A stretch of 48,577 nt of DNA from Calothrix membranacea FACHB-236 (GTDB taxonomy: Bacteria > Cyanobacteriota > Cyanobacteriia > Cyanobacteriales > Nostocaceae). Both the position numbers and the translations under genes were made by a program. A model generated the notes under the pieces. The model worked only from the letters and a program-made list of their open reading frames with translations, ran no database searches and was not told where the DNA came from. The stretch is from positions 1 through 48,577 of the forward strand of contig NZ_JACJPX010000062.1 in the NCBI RefSeq assembly GCF_014696315.1, in the 5' to 3' direction. Positions 1 to 7,983 of this stretch are shown piece after piece (position 1 is the stretch's first letter; each line of letters begins with the position of its first letter).

Positions 1-35
1 GGGTTTCCTGTTCGCGCTCTTGCTTTTCTACTCAT
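1..35 (-). CDS. Start of an outward-reading ORF, possibly a transposase (partial)
   Basis: Reading leftward from an ATG at 35, the frame gives MSRKARARTGN and then leaves the window. The same start occurs at the right end (48543). A short basic N-terminus just inside a repeat present at both ends is what an insertion-sequence transposase would show, but eleven residues cannot establish a family. No Shine-Dalgarno sequence is obvious. Confidence 0.3.
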   Translation of the reverse strand, partial: MSRKARARTGN

Positions 36-115
36 GATGTATCACTTAGAACATCAGAATTGATATTCTAAGATTACATCTTATGCTTCCTTTTAGCTTA
101 AGTTGACACCAATGC
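1..115. repeat. Left copy of an inverted repeat shared with the right end of the window
   Basis: Bases 1-115 match the reverse complement of the last ~115 bases of the window without a mismatch that I can find. The inner part contains TTAAGTTGACAC, which recurs in the element at 36271-36493. After base 115 the two ends diverge for a few dozen bases and then resemble each other again (GCCGTGCCCCTA, then a shared ~30-bp block). This fits the outer end of a multicopy mobile element at which the contig was cut. The repeat is seen directly; the mobile-element reading is inference. Confidence 0.9.
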
Positions 116-131
116 GGCGTGCCGTGCCCCT

Positions 132-170
132 ACAATCTGTCGCATTCTCTTTTCAAATTGGTATAATTTA
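132..170. repeat. Dispersed ~35-bp repeat, copy 1 of 3
   Basis: The block reading ATCTGTCGCATTCT followed by TTTTCAAATTGGTATAA occurs here, in variant form at 8259-8290, and inverted near 48378-48412. It lies beside the end of the mobile-element-like repeat at both window edges. No coding potential is visible. Confidence 0.6.
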
Positions 171-202
171 CTTATTGCCAACATTATTTAAATTCGTCTC
201 AT

Positions 203-315
203 ACCAATTCTTTATTAGGCTGCATAGAATTAGATCCCCCCTAAACCCCCTTGAAAAAAAGGGGGAACCACATCTATCAAAGTCCCACTTTTGAAGGGGG
301 ACTTAGGGGGATCAA
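203..315. repeat. MITE-like palindromic repeat, copy 1
   Basis: Begins ACCAATTCTTTATTAGGCTG and runs into GATCCCCCCTAAACCCCC, with the complementary GGGGGACTTAGGGGGATC at its far side (about 295-312) and an inner AAAGGGGGAACC hairpin arm. A second copy follows directly after the gene ending at 4910. G/C-tract palindromes of this kind are common intergenic repeats in filamentous cyanobacteria. The apparent short ORF across 103-294 consists of this repeat and is not a gene. Confidence 0.7.
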
Positions 316-347
316 AATGTGTGCAACTTCACATTAAATTCGTTTTA

Positions 348-387
348 CCAATTACCAACTACCAATTACCAATTACCAATTACCTAT
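348..387. repeat. Short tandem heptamer repeat (STRR)
   Basis: About five tandem units of AATTACC/AACTACC lie just downstream of the AAA ATPase gene that ends at 380. Tandem heptamers of this type are typical of Nostocales intergenic DNA. Similar arrays occur at 10650-10735 and 17899-17945. Confidence 0.8.
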
Positions 388-2956
388 GATGTTTTTGCAA
401 AACCCAACGGCGAAACAGTTCTACAATAATTCGCCAACGTCCCTCATTCTCTGCAACCACATCATGACGCATTAAAACACCAAGCGCCGCTTGTAACTGT
501 TCGCTACCCATACCTGTAGACTCAGCTAAAGCATCTAAACTTAACCCATCAGGATGCGGTGCAAGTACCTGTATTATCGCCTGCTGACCATCAGCACCCC
601 GCACCGCCTGACCCCAAACCCCATCAAAATAGTAGCGTCCCCGCTTAAAAAACTCAGAATCGTTGATCACTGCTGCTACATCTTCCATTGTGAAAACCGG
701 ATTGCGGTTACGCCCTTGTTCAAACACAAAATCATTGTAGCGGCGCACTAGCTGGAATCCCAGCAATTGCACTAAATAAGGTTGACCAGATGTTAAAGCA
801 TAAATCTCATCTAAAGCCTCTGGGGTGTAGTCCAGAAGAAAGTCTTCACCTGGGTTAGCTAAAATTTGCCTAGTAGCTGCACGTGTCAAAAATCCTACAG
901 GAATAGGAATGACGCTAGCAAAGAACGGCTGAAAATAATCCGCCGTCATTTCCTCCAAGGTGTGCAACCCAGCAAAAGCAAAGGCAACTTTAGAACTCAT
1001 TTGCACCAACCCCCGCAGAAATCCCATAAAATCTTGGGGGATTTTTCCTGCTTCAATTAGTTCTTCAATTTTCTCAAACTCATCTAAAGCGATAATTAAC
1101 CCACCTTCTAACTGTGCTTCTACCTGTTTCAAATAGCGTTCAAAAGTCCGGTAGGGAAGATTGAGCAAATCTGCATCAGCTGGCGGTGCAATATTAACAG
1201 CTTGGGAAATTTCATCAGTTATTGCCATTAGCACCTCGCCAACCCCTTGCGGAGTATCACCCAACCGCAGCAGGTTGACATAAACTAGCTGAAGCCCTGA
1301 ACCTAGAGAATTAGCGGCATTAACTAGGATAGAAGTTTTACCCATACGCCTGTGACCGTAGAGAACTACAGACTGGAGTTGATGACCCATCATCCAAAGT
1401 TCTTCTAACTGTCTGATAATATCTTCTCGCCCAACAAAGAGATTACCTTGAACGGGGTCGCCTACTATATAAGGATTAACCACAGGCTTGGTGATGGTAA
1501 CTTCCCCCACCTCACCAGCAATTTGCAACAGGCTTTCTTTCCAATTTTGTGCAATATCTACAATTAGCCCGCCTTCTGCTTGGGGCAAAGTATCGGCTTG
1601 ATTGAGGATGTTAGTCAGTTCACCTAAAGCGCGATTGAGAGCCAAAGACCTGGCTGAACGAGATACGCTGCGATTCACAAACTGGACATCTTCAACAACT
1701 CGACGCAGGCTTGTAATTGTTTTCCAAATGATTGGACGTAAAAGGGGTTCCTGTGGAACTAATGGTATTTGGAAAGCGGCAATAGAGCTTAGTTCTTTAG
1801 CTTCGTGAAATGCTGCTAGAGTTGCGGCAAGGGTATATATTTCCTCACCATATAGAAGAGAACGCACTAGAGCAAAAGCCTCTGTTGCTTTCGTTGGTTG
1901 TTTGTTATGTAGATGCCAAAAACCAGCTGCCACAGTACGAGCAGAGACCAATGAAACATTCTGCGATTTCTTTAATTTAGTTACTTTATTCTCATAATTT
2001 GAGACTAAACGCACGAGATACCAATCAAAAGGAGCTTCTACCAACCGAACTATGCAACAAATGACTTTATCTGAAGGTATTTCTTCTAGTACTTGATTTA
2101 CTGCATTGACAACGGGTGTGGACTGAAGAGTATAAGCCAATATTTGATTAACATTATGGAGACCGATTTCCCAATCTTGACGCAACCATTGTTTTACATG
2201 AGAAGACAAGAAGGGGAGGGCAAATGGAGTGATATGCGAAAACTCCCATTTTGCCTGATGAAATCGCAAAGCAAAAAGTAAACCTAAAAGCCAATTATCT
2301 ATACGAAGCATCACCATAACCGATGCAATACCGAATATGATGCCCGGCTTGATGCCCAATTCTATACCTAAACCGATACTGAACATTACACCAAACTCTA
2401 TCCACGATGACACACCCAAGACTATGCCTGATTCCAAACCCGATAATAACGGCCATAACAAGCAAAATGTAGCACCTGATGCCAAACCCAAAGCAGAGGA
2501 GAAAGAAGTAGGAAAAAATGATGTTTCTACGCCTACGCCTGATGCCAATACACCCATTCCTAAGCCCCAAAAACTAGAACTATATGGACGGTTTCGGTTA
2601 ATTAATGGTAGAAATCGTGTTGCTGCTGCCCACAGTATGCCAAAAAATACCCCTGCTACTATGCCTAAAATGCTCAACCAATTACTTGAAACCTTGATCA
2701 ATACAAGAAATAAAATTGCAATAAATACCAACGCTTGTATGAGTAAGTTTCTAATGATGATATTTTCAGACAACAGTTCTTTTTCCCTTCCAGGAATATC
2801 TCTACTCCCAAAAGTATCTATATACCACCGCAAAGCTTGGGGAAAATAAATTACCCAGTACAACAGCCGTAGATAATCCAAGGGGTTCCACAGCGAGAGT
2901 GGACGACACAACTTGGGGGCTAAATCTAAATGTGGTACAGGCTGGTGTTCTGTCAT
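380..2956 (-). CDS. Membrane-anchored AAA-family ATPase
   Basis: An 858-residue protein. Residues ~65-225 form a block of several hydrophobic segments with recurring small Gly/Ile/Leu motifs of the GIxxG type, so it should sit in a membrane. A predicted soluble helical linker follows (~240-490). A C-terminal P-loop ATPase domain starts near 500, with Walker A GHRRMGKT at 534-541 and Walker B ending LDE at ~624-626. A winged-helix-like tail (from ~790) may follow, as in STAND/ORC-type ATPases. Its ATG overlaps the stop of the upstream ATPase gene in an ATGA junction (2953-2956), so the two are probably co-translated. The domain is of the AAA-like type frequent in multicellular cyanobacteria. 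Substrate and role are unknown; a signalling or conflict function is conjecture. Confidence 0.8.
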   Translation of the reverse strand: MTEHQPVPHLDLAPKLCRPLSLWNPLDYLRLLYWVIYFPQALRWYIDTFGSRDIPGREKELLSENIIIRNLLIQALVFIAILFLVLIKVSSNWLSILGIVAGVFFGILWAAATRFLPLINRNRPYSSSFWGLGMGVLASGVGVETSFFPTSFSSALGLASGATFCLLWPLLSGLESGIVLGVSSWIEFGVMFSIGLGIELGIKPGIIFGIASVMVMLRIDNWLLGLLFALRFHQAKWEFSHITPFALPFLSSHVKQWLRQDWEIGLHNVNQILAYTLQSTPVVNAVNQVLEEIPSDKVICCIVRLVEAPFDWYLVRLVSNYENKVTKLKKSQNVSLVSARTVAAGFWHLHNKQPTKATEAFALVRSLLYGEEIYTLAATLAAFHEAKELSSIAAFQIPLVPQEPLLRPIIWKTITSLRRVVEDVQFVNRSVSRSARSLALNRALGELTNILNQADTLPQAEGGLIVDIAQNWKESLLQIAGEVGEVTITKPVVNPYIVGDPVQGNLFVGREDIIRQLEELWMMGHQLQSVVLYGHRRMGKTSILVNAANSLGSGLQLVYVNLLRLGDTPQGVGEVLMAITDEISQAVNIAPPADADLLNLPYRTFERYLKQVEAQLEGGLIIALDEFEKIEELIEAGKIPQDFMGFLRGLVQMSSKVAFAFAGLHTLEEMTADYFQPFFASVIPIPVGFLTRAATRQILANPGEDFLLDYTPEALDEIYALTSGQPYLVQLLGFQLVRRYNDFVFEQGRNRNPVFTMEDVAAVINDSEFFKRGRYYFDGVWGQAVRGADGQQAIIQVLAPHPDGLSLDALAESTGMGSEQLQAALGVLMRHDVVAENEGRWRIIVELFRRWVLQKHHR

Positions 2957-4032
2957 AACTCAGTTTTAATCCTCTCCATATACTGCGAGTAAGTTTGATG
3001 ACACAAATACATAAGTCGCTGGGGATGTCCGCTGCTTTCTTGGATAAGTTGAATAATTTCCTCTTCCGTAAAACTCACCTGAGTATTCGCTAACCGACTG
3101 TCAATAAAACCACGCACAATATTTTCGTCCCAAGGCTGGATCAGTTCTTCAATGCAAACGCCTTGAAACGGTGAAGGATTATCTCGGCTATCAGGAAACA
3201 GAACATCTAAGTGTTCGATAGCTGCAATTACCAAGCGCAGAGGTGGGTTAGCTTGTCCGTCAGCTAAACCGCGCAGTTGTTGGCGTAATTCCCTAGTGAA
3301 ACCATCCCAAGTCATTTGTTGTACTTCGTCTAATAACAACAATAATTGCTGTTTTTGTAACTCCCGAATTAATTGCCGACCTTTGCTAACAGCGATTCCC
3401 ACCTGATAGCAAAGTTCATCATAAAAATCATCATCATTAAAAATCAGGCTTAAATTGAGATAAATTACCTTGCGTGGTTTTAGTAGCCGATGTTGCGCCT
3501 GTTGGTAAATAGCCTGAAGTAAAGAAGACTTGCCAATTTTTTTCTCACCAATCAGCGCTACGCTACTGCCACTATTTAAGGTTTCAAATACTCTTGTAAT
3601 TTCTCTTTCCCGACCGAACAATTGATGCTGTTCGGTGATGATGTCATTAAGGGGAATAAATGGGTTATCTGCGAAATTATTAACAGAAGGAGCAATGTAA
3701 GAATTTTGGGTTCTCAACCATGCCAAATATTTAGGTTGAAGCCAAGCTAGCAATTTGGCATCTTTGTCTCGAGTTTTCAGACTGTAATCTGGGAATCCTT
3801 CACGGTCTTGCTGAGGAGCTAATCGCTTATTATATATTGTCCACATCTGCCTTCTTATAGTCTCATCTGAGATGGGTTCTGGCAGACTTTTCGATAATTG
3901 CTCCGCAACCTGATTATTATCATTTACAGTATTCTCATCAGGAAACTTCGCCAGAATAATTGCTTCTTCCTTCTGGCTCAAACCATATTTACGACATACC
4001 TGCATCACCAGAAAAGCTTCCCAAGAGTTCAT
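2953..4032 (-). CDS. AAA-like ATPase with HTH-like N-terminus
   Basis: A 359-residue soluble protein. Residues 1-75 are helical and HTH-like, resembling the N-terminal domain of vWA-MoxR-associated proteins in cyanobacteria (family resemblance from memory). A linker follows, then a P-loop ATPase domain from ~135, with Walker A GEKKIGKS at 162-169 and Walker B LLLLLDE ending at D235-E236. No effector domain follows the ATPase. It is the first gene of a two-gene leftward operon, and its stop overlaps the next start by four bases. The 5' flank (4033-4352) is A+T-rich and separates it from a divergent gene. I infer a regulatory ATPase working with the membrane ATPase encoded next; its ligand and output are not visible. 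Confidence 0.75.
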   Translation of the reverse strand: MNSWEAFLVMQVCRKYGLSQKEEAIILAKFPDENTVNDNNQVAEQLSKSLPEPISDETIRRQMWTIYNKRLAPQQDREGFPDYSLKTRDKDAKLLAWLQPKYLAWLRTQNSYIAPSVNNFADNPFIPLNDIITEQHQLFGREREITRVFETLNSGSSVALIGEKKIGKSSLLQAIYQQAQHRLLKPRKVIYLNLSLIFNDDDFYDELCYQVGIAVSKGRQLIRELQKQQLLLLLDEVQQMTWDGFTRELRQQLRGLADGQANPPLRLVIAAIEHLDVLFPDSRDNPSPFQGVCIEELIQPWDENIVRGFIDSRLANTQVSFTEEEIIQLIQESSGHPQRLMYLCHQTYSQYMERIKTEL

Positions 4033-4352
4033 AGTTCTGCCATATTCCTCGACACCATTACAAGCGAGGTTTAATTTAGCTGCATCTCAATATAGCGTTT
4101 TTCCGATTATCTGAAAATACGGAAAAATTTTTCCGCTATTTTGATAAATCACCGGAAATGACTTTCTGGGATTTTTTTTAAAGATAAATATATGATTTTT
4201 ATATTCAAAAGTTCAGCCCAAAGTTGCAGAACTTGGGCGGCTAAGATGCCCACCGCAAAATAAATTTACAAAATTTGTGGTGCAAATTCAACGTGCAAAT
4301 GCCGCTCAATATAGTGATATCAGAAAAAAGTTAATTGGTGGAGGTAAATAAT
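4033..4352. other. Intergenic region between divergent genes
   Basis: About 320 bp of A+T-rich sequence separating the leftward ATPase operon from the rightward gene at 4353. It must hold promoters for both directions, but I could not pick out a convincing -35/-10 pair. Near 4088-4160 the motif TTTTTCCG / CGGAAAAA occurs repeatedly in both orientations, which could be operator-like. I see no gene. Confidence 0.4.
4340..4345 (+). promoter_or_regulatory. Strong ribosome binding site fixing the start at 4353
   Basis: GGAGGT lies seven bases before the ATG at 4353. The open frame extends upstream to a TTG at 4335, but that codon overlaps this site, so 4353 is the better start. Confidence 0.75.
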
Positions 4353-4910
4353 ATGAGATTATCAATGGAAAAAGTAATTATACCTGTAGTAGTAGCTTTA
4401 ATAGGCTTTGCAGGTGTTGTAGCTACTGCCTTAATTAATCAAAATTCCCAGAGTGACTCAGAAGTAAAATCTGTTGTCATCTCTCACACCACCACTGCTT
4501 TAGAATGTAGTCCAAATGTTGCCTCTAAAGTATGTATTCCAAATCTCACTGTGCAGATTAATAGCGACGAACCTCTGCAAGTGAATAATCATCAACGGAT
4601 TCCACTCAAAGCAGGAGACACTTTAAAAGTTTTGAATCTCAACTATTGCGTACCTAATGAAGTCAGCCTGAATAAATTAGAAGTGAAAGCTTTTCTTTTC
4701 AAAAATGGAGTTGAGAGTTATCAAAATTTTCTATCCACTCCTAGCCATTTCCCAATTAACGCAGGTGTTTGTCACAAAGTTGGCAATTTCGTCCAAAGCT
4801 GGAAAGTTGAACCAGGAATGCACCAAGCTATGATTCCTATTATTAAATATGATGGCAGCAATAAAGTTGTTGATAAGAGTTTCTACTTTACTTTAGATGT
4901 TGGGCAGTAA
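4353..4910 (+). CDS. Hypothetical membrane-anchored protein
   Basis: A protein of 185 residues from the ATG that follows a strong GGAGGT. After a short charged N-terminus, residues ~7-25 form one hydrophobic segment (VIIPVVVALIGFAGVVATAL), either a membrane anchor or an uncleaved signal. The remaining ~155 residues are polar and beta-rich and would lie outside the cytoplasm. They contain several cysteines (ALECSP, SKVCIP, LNYCVP, AGVCHK) that could pair as disulfides. I do not recognise a family. It is divergent from the AAA ATPase operon with ~320 bp between them, so a functional link is possible but unproven. Confidence 0.65.
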   Translation: MRLSMEKVIIPVVVALIGFAGVVATALINQNSQSDSEVKSVVISHTTTALECSPNVASKVCIPNLTVQINSDEPLQVNNHQRIPLKAGDTLKVLNLNYCVPNEVSLNKLEVKAFLFKNGVESYQNFLSTPSHFPINAGVCHKVGNFVQSWKVEPGMHQAMIPIIKYDGSNKVVDKSFYFTLDVGQ

Positions 4911-4911
4911 T

Positions 4912-5016
4912 ACAAATTCTTTATGAGGCTGCATAAAATTAGATCCCCCCTAACCCCCCTTGAAAAAAGGGGGGAACTAGAAAACATCTATCAAAGTCCC
5001 CCTTTTGAAGGGCGCT
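4912..5016. repeat. MITE-like palindromic repeat, copy 2 (3' truncated)
   Basis: Starts two bases after a stop codon and matches the repeat at 203-315: ATTCTTTATGAGGCTGCATA, then GATCCCCCCTAACCCCCC, then the TCTATCAAAGTCCC block. The match stops at GAAGGGCG, so the closing GGGGGATC arm is lost. The pair shows that this repeat family is dispersed within the locus. Confidence 0.7.
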
Positions 5017-5049
5017 GATTTTCAATATGATTTGTCACGAAATAACTAT

Positions 5050-5146
5050 CTTAGGGCCTAACGCACCGTCGCATGGATGGTGCGTTACGGCTAAATTTCA
5101 TTGTTTCTGTGTCCCAAATCCTTTCATAGCCGTAACACACCCTACT
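5050..5146. repeat. GGTGCGTTA-type palindromic repeat
   Basis: TAACGCACC and GGTGCGTTA form a hairpin at about 5058-5087. A further TAGCCGTAACACACCCTA at ~5127-5144 repeats the theme in inverted form. Sequences around GTGCGTTACGGC are widespread intergenic palindromes in cyanobacteria. The rest of 5147-5659 is A+T-rich and I see no gene or clear signal in it. Confidence 0.5.
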
Positions 5147-5659
5147 AAAGATTTCTTTATAGCTTTCAATACTATTGAATTTGATTAGTTAAATATACTT
5201 GTTGCAAAATTAACTACGTCCTTAAGCGTTAGGAATTATACTTTTTATTTTCGTCAACTTCACTAATGTATCTCTAATTTAATACTCAGTAATTAAACTG
5301 AATTAGCACAAAATTCACGTAAAACCGAGAATTTTGGCTTTATTGCAAATTCAGTTTAAATAACAGTGTCACTAATGAAATATCATTGTTACAATCTTGA
5401 GATTAGATAGTTAATCCCTTAGCTTCCCAAGACTAGCTGCGGCTTTTTTGGATTTTTCTTATATCAGTGTTATCTACATCTTGTCGTTCTCTAGCCCTAT
5501 TTGGAACTTTCAATTAACTTCAAAACGTAGTATTAGCAAAAATGAAAGATTCTCTTCTATAACAACTATTAATTAATCAAAAAGCATTTTTGTAGCTAGA
5601 AGACTAATATATATTCCTGGCAAATACTGTCAAAATTCACTTACAACCAAATCAAAATC

Positions 5660-6010
5660 ATGGCAAACTCATTAATGGTGATTTATCCATATCGAATATC
5701 TCAAACATGGGTATTTGATGATGAATATATGGGATTAGCCCAAGAACCATTTATCAGTGGTACACCTGAAATGATTGATACTCTAGTTCAAGATGTAGCC
5801 CATGTTGATGAAGGTTTCAAACTCGTGTTTTCTGCTTATCCTTTCCCTGGCTATCAAGTAGAACTGTTTTGGCTAAGAGTAGAAAATAACGGTCACTGGT
5901 ACTCTTGGAGTCAGAAAAAGATGCAAGGTTGGCTATGTCCAGCACTGTTAAATTACTTTAACCAACCTCCAAATAAAATATATTGCAAAGCTGAAAGTCT
6001 TTATTCGTAG
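5660..6010 (+). CDS. Conserved hypothetical protein, DUF6717-like
   Basis: A 116-residue soluble protein beginning MANSLMVIYPYRISQTWVFD. It contains a conserved-looking core of GLAQEPFISGTPEMID, a middle beta-rich stretch and aromatic residues (WLRVENNGHWYSW). The layout resembles the small family annotated DUF6717 in bacteria and planctomycetes; this assignment is from memory and its function is unknown. There is no signal peptide or membrane segment. It stands alone, with ~640 bp of non-coding DNA before it and a convergent gene after it. Confidence 0.6.
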   Translation: MANSLMVIYPYRISQTWVFDDEYMGLAQEPFISGTPEMIDTLVQDVAHVDEGFKLVFSAYPFPGYQVELFWLRVENNGHWYSWSQKKMQGWLCPALLNYFNQPPNKIYCKAESLYS

Positions 6011-6121
6011 CCCAAATCTGGCTCGATAATTCTGTGATGAATATTTCTGCTTCTAAAATGCTGAAGAATTAGGAGTTAGAAAATTTTCCTCTTCACTTCT
6101 AACTCCTAATTGTCTAAAAAT

Positions 6122-6502
6122 CTAAAATTTCAAACCCCAAGCAGCGATCGCTAAAGTACCCCAACCAGCGATAAAAGCTGCGCCTCCGATAGGTGCGATC
6201 GCACCCAAAGATTTCACACCAGTCAAGCTCAAGGCGTACAAACTCCCTGAGAAAATAACAATACCAATAATAAACAGCCAACCACTTGCTACAAGAGTGG
6301 CTGGCGGTGACTCGGTACGACTAAGTAGCAGCGCTACTACCAACAGTGCTAGAGCGTGGTACATTTGGTAACGAGTGCCAGTGTCAAAAATTTCGAGCGA
6401 TCGCTCACTGATTTTTTCCCTTAAAGCATGGGCACCAAAAGCTCCGCCGGCAACAGATAAACCGCCTAAAATGGCAGCTATACTTAAAAAAATCTGCGTC
6501 AT
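6122..6502 (-). CDS. DUF423 family small membrane protein
   Basis: A 126-residue protein with four hydrophobic helices, typical in length for the DUF423 (YgdD/TMEM256-like) family. The N-terminus carries the family signature: an initial helix, then GGAFGAHALRE, followed by DTGTRYQMYHALALL. The loop near the C-terminus reads GAIAPIGGAAFIAGW. No biochemical function is established for the family. It lies 68 bp downstream of another leftward gene and may be co-transcribed with it. Confidence 0.85.
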   Translation of the reverse strand: MTQIFLSIAAILGGLSVAGGAFGAHALREKISERSLEIFDTGTRYQMYHALALLVVALLLSRTESPPATLVASGWLFIIGIVIFSGSLYALSLTGVKSLGAIAPIGGAAFIAGWGTLAIAAWGLKF

Positions 6503-6570
6503 TAGACCTAGCTGTAAATTAAGGTATGAGCTAGCGGTAAATCAAAATCAACCGCTAACAGAGATTTCAG

Positions 6571-7059
6571 TTAAATCTCAAAATGATATGATATACCGCC
6601 GTCTTCGGTTACCTTAAAATTAGCATTGAATTCTTTAGCTTTCTCATCTAAATACTGCCTAGCTGCGATCGCAGGTAAGTCCGATTTAATTGCAAAGCCC
6701 ACAAGGGTCATTCTGCCCCTATTTTCTTGTAGCATTTGATAGAAAATGGATTGCAGGCGATCGTTCATTTGTTGATTTATGGCTTTCTTCTCTTGCCTGC
6801 TTTGACGATACAATCCTAAACTGAGCCATCCCCCCAAAATTAAAGTTGGAACTCCGAAAATTAGACCTTGCTTAGCAGTAGTATCAAGTAGATACAACGC
6901 CTCCCTATTAACAAAGTTTGGCCCATCATCATCCTCTATTGCTGATGGGATTGGCTTCAACATATTATGTTTCTCAATTCCTGCTGAGACTGATAGGGTT
7001 AAAAACATGAATCCGAGTGTGAGTAGCCAACCTGCGGCTAATTTTTCAGCAGTTTTCAT
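6571..7059 (-). CDS. Hypothetical two-helix membrane protein
   Basis: A protein of 162 residues. Hydrophobic segments lie at ~8-26 (GWLLTLGFMFLTLSVSAGI) and ~65-85 (GLIFGVPTLILGGWLSLGLY), separated by an acidic loop. The C-terminal ~75 residues are soluble, start with a basic helix (RQSRQEKKAINQQ) and contain an arrangement that could be a small winged-helix fold. I know no functional name for it. The start ATG has a weak GGA upstream. It probably shares a transcript with the DUF423 gene that follows. Confidence 0.6.
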   Translation of the reverse strand: MKTAEKLAAGWLLTLGFMFLTLSVSAGIEKHNMLKPIPSAIEDDDGPNFVNREALYLLDTTAKQGLIFGVPTLILGGWLSLGLYRQSRQEKKAINQQMNDRLQSIFYQMLQENRGRMTLVGFAIKSDLPAIAARQYLDEKAKEFNANFKVTEDGGISYHFEI

Positions 7060-7227
7060 AGTTCCATCTCAGAGTTGAACCTTGCTTGCGATTCTAACCT
7101 TACTTTGGCTGAGGTTCCAGTAATTGCACAAAGCCAGCAAGAATCTTGTAAAGAAAGTATAAAACTTTCTATGGCTCGCAATAATGAAGAAAACACCTAA
7201 CAATCAAATATTCTGACTAAAAGTTGC

Positions 7228-7278
7228 TAACTGTTGACTGTTTACAGTTAACAGTCAACAGTCAACAATTAACAATGT
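7228..7278. repeat. GTTAACAGTC-type heptamer repeats
   Basis: Tandem and inverted units of AACAGTC/GACTGTT (around CTGTTGACTGTTTACAG) form a small palindromic array between two leftward genes. A comparable array lies at 38796-38826. It may also act as a weak transcription end for the gene at 7297. Confidence 0.6.
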
Positions 7279-7296
7279 AGTATTCTTGGAAGTGCC

Positions 7297-7983
7297 TTAA
7301 ACACGTGTTGCTTCTAAGAGGCGTGAGAAGTAAAAGCGAGTCTTAGTCAAGGATTTTCTTTGTACAGCAAAGCCATTAGTTTCTAAAATTTTGATGACAT
7401 CAGCTTCGCGGTGCAAATAGGCGCGAGTAGTCTTACTGGGGCCGGGAAAGAAACTACCAATTTTCTTAAGTAGAGTCAACGCGCAGGTTTTAGGTGCAAA
7501 GCTCAAAATAAGCCGTGATTGTGCTAATGAGCATAAATGAGAAATCATCTCATCGGCTTTATCTTGAGGATAATGAATGAGAACATCCAAACAAATCACA
7601 GTATGGTAACTACCGCTCAAAGATTCTAAATCTTGCACGGCGAAGGTGGGATTTTCAGAACTTCCCAAAGCTTCTAAGGCTCTCTCCTTGCCTTCTGTTA
7701 CCATTTTTTCAGAAATATCACTGGCGTAGACTTTAGCACCTTCCACTGCCAAAGGAATGCTGAGACTACCTACACCACACCCAGCATCACAAATTGACAA
7801 GGTTGCTAAATTGTTATCAGCTTTTAACCAGCCGATTACTGTATCCACTGTTTGTTGATGTCCATTGCGGATGTCTAGCTGGACTTTGTTAACTTCGCCA
7901 TCGCCATAAATCCGCTTCCATCGGTCAAACCCTGTGGAATTGAAATACTCACGAACAATCGTTTTATCGTCGGCTGCGTTCAT
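7297..7983 (-). CDS. chlM: Magnesium protoporphyrin IX methyltransferase
   Basis: A protein of 228 residues, the usual length for ChlM/BchM. It transfers a methyl group from S-adenosylmethionine to the C13 propionate of Mg-protoporphyrin IX, the second committed step of chlorophyll synthesis. The N-terminus (VREYFNSTGFDRWKRIYGDG) is characteristic of the family. SAM motif I, CDAGCGVGS, sits at residues 65-73, followed by the acidic strand end YASDISEKM. The conserved ICLDVLIHYPQDK and SFAPKTCALTLLKKIG stretches and a C-terminal TRFYFSRLLEA complete the fold. It is a single leftward gene; no other chlorophyll gene is in the window. Confidence 0.95.
   Translation of the reverse strand: MNAADDKTIVREYFNSTGFDRWKRIYGDGEVNKVQLDIRNGHQQTVDTVIGWLKADNNLATLSICDAGCGVGSLSIPLAVEGAKVYASDISEKMVTEGKERALEALGSSENPTFAVQDLESLSGSYHTVICLDVLIHYPQDKADEMISHLCSLAQSRLILSFAPKTCALTLLKKIGSFFPGPSKTTRAYLHREADVIKILETNGFAVQRKSLTKTRFYFSRLLEATRV

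Noticed and set aside
103-294. A 63-codon ORF near the left end
   Set aside because: It is made of dispersed repeats (flank repeat and GATCCCCC palindrome).
2337-2849. A 170-codon rightward ORF opposite the large ATPase gene
   Set aside because: It mirrors the Gly-rich membrane block of the real leftward gene, is rich in Pro/Asn/Met in a repetitive way and has no family features.
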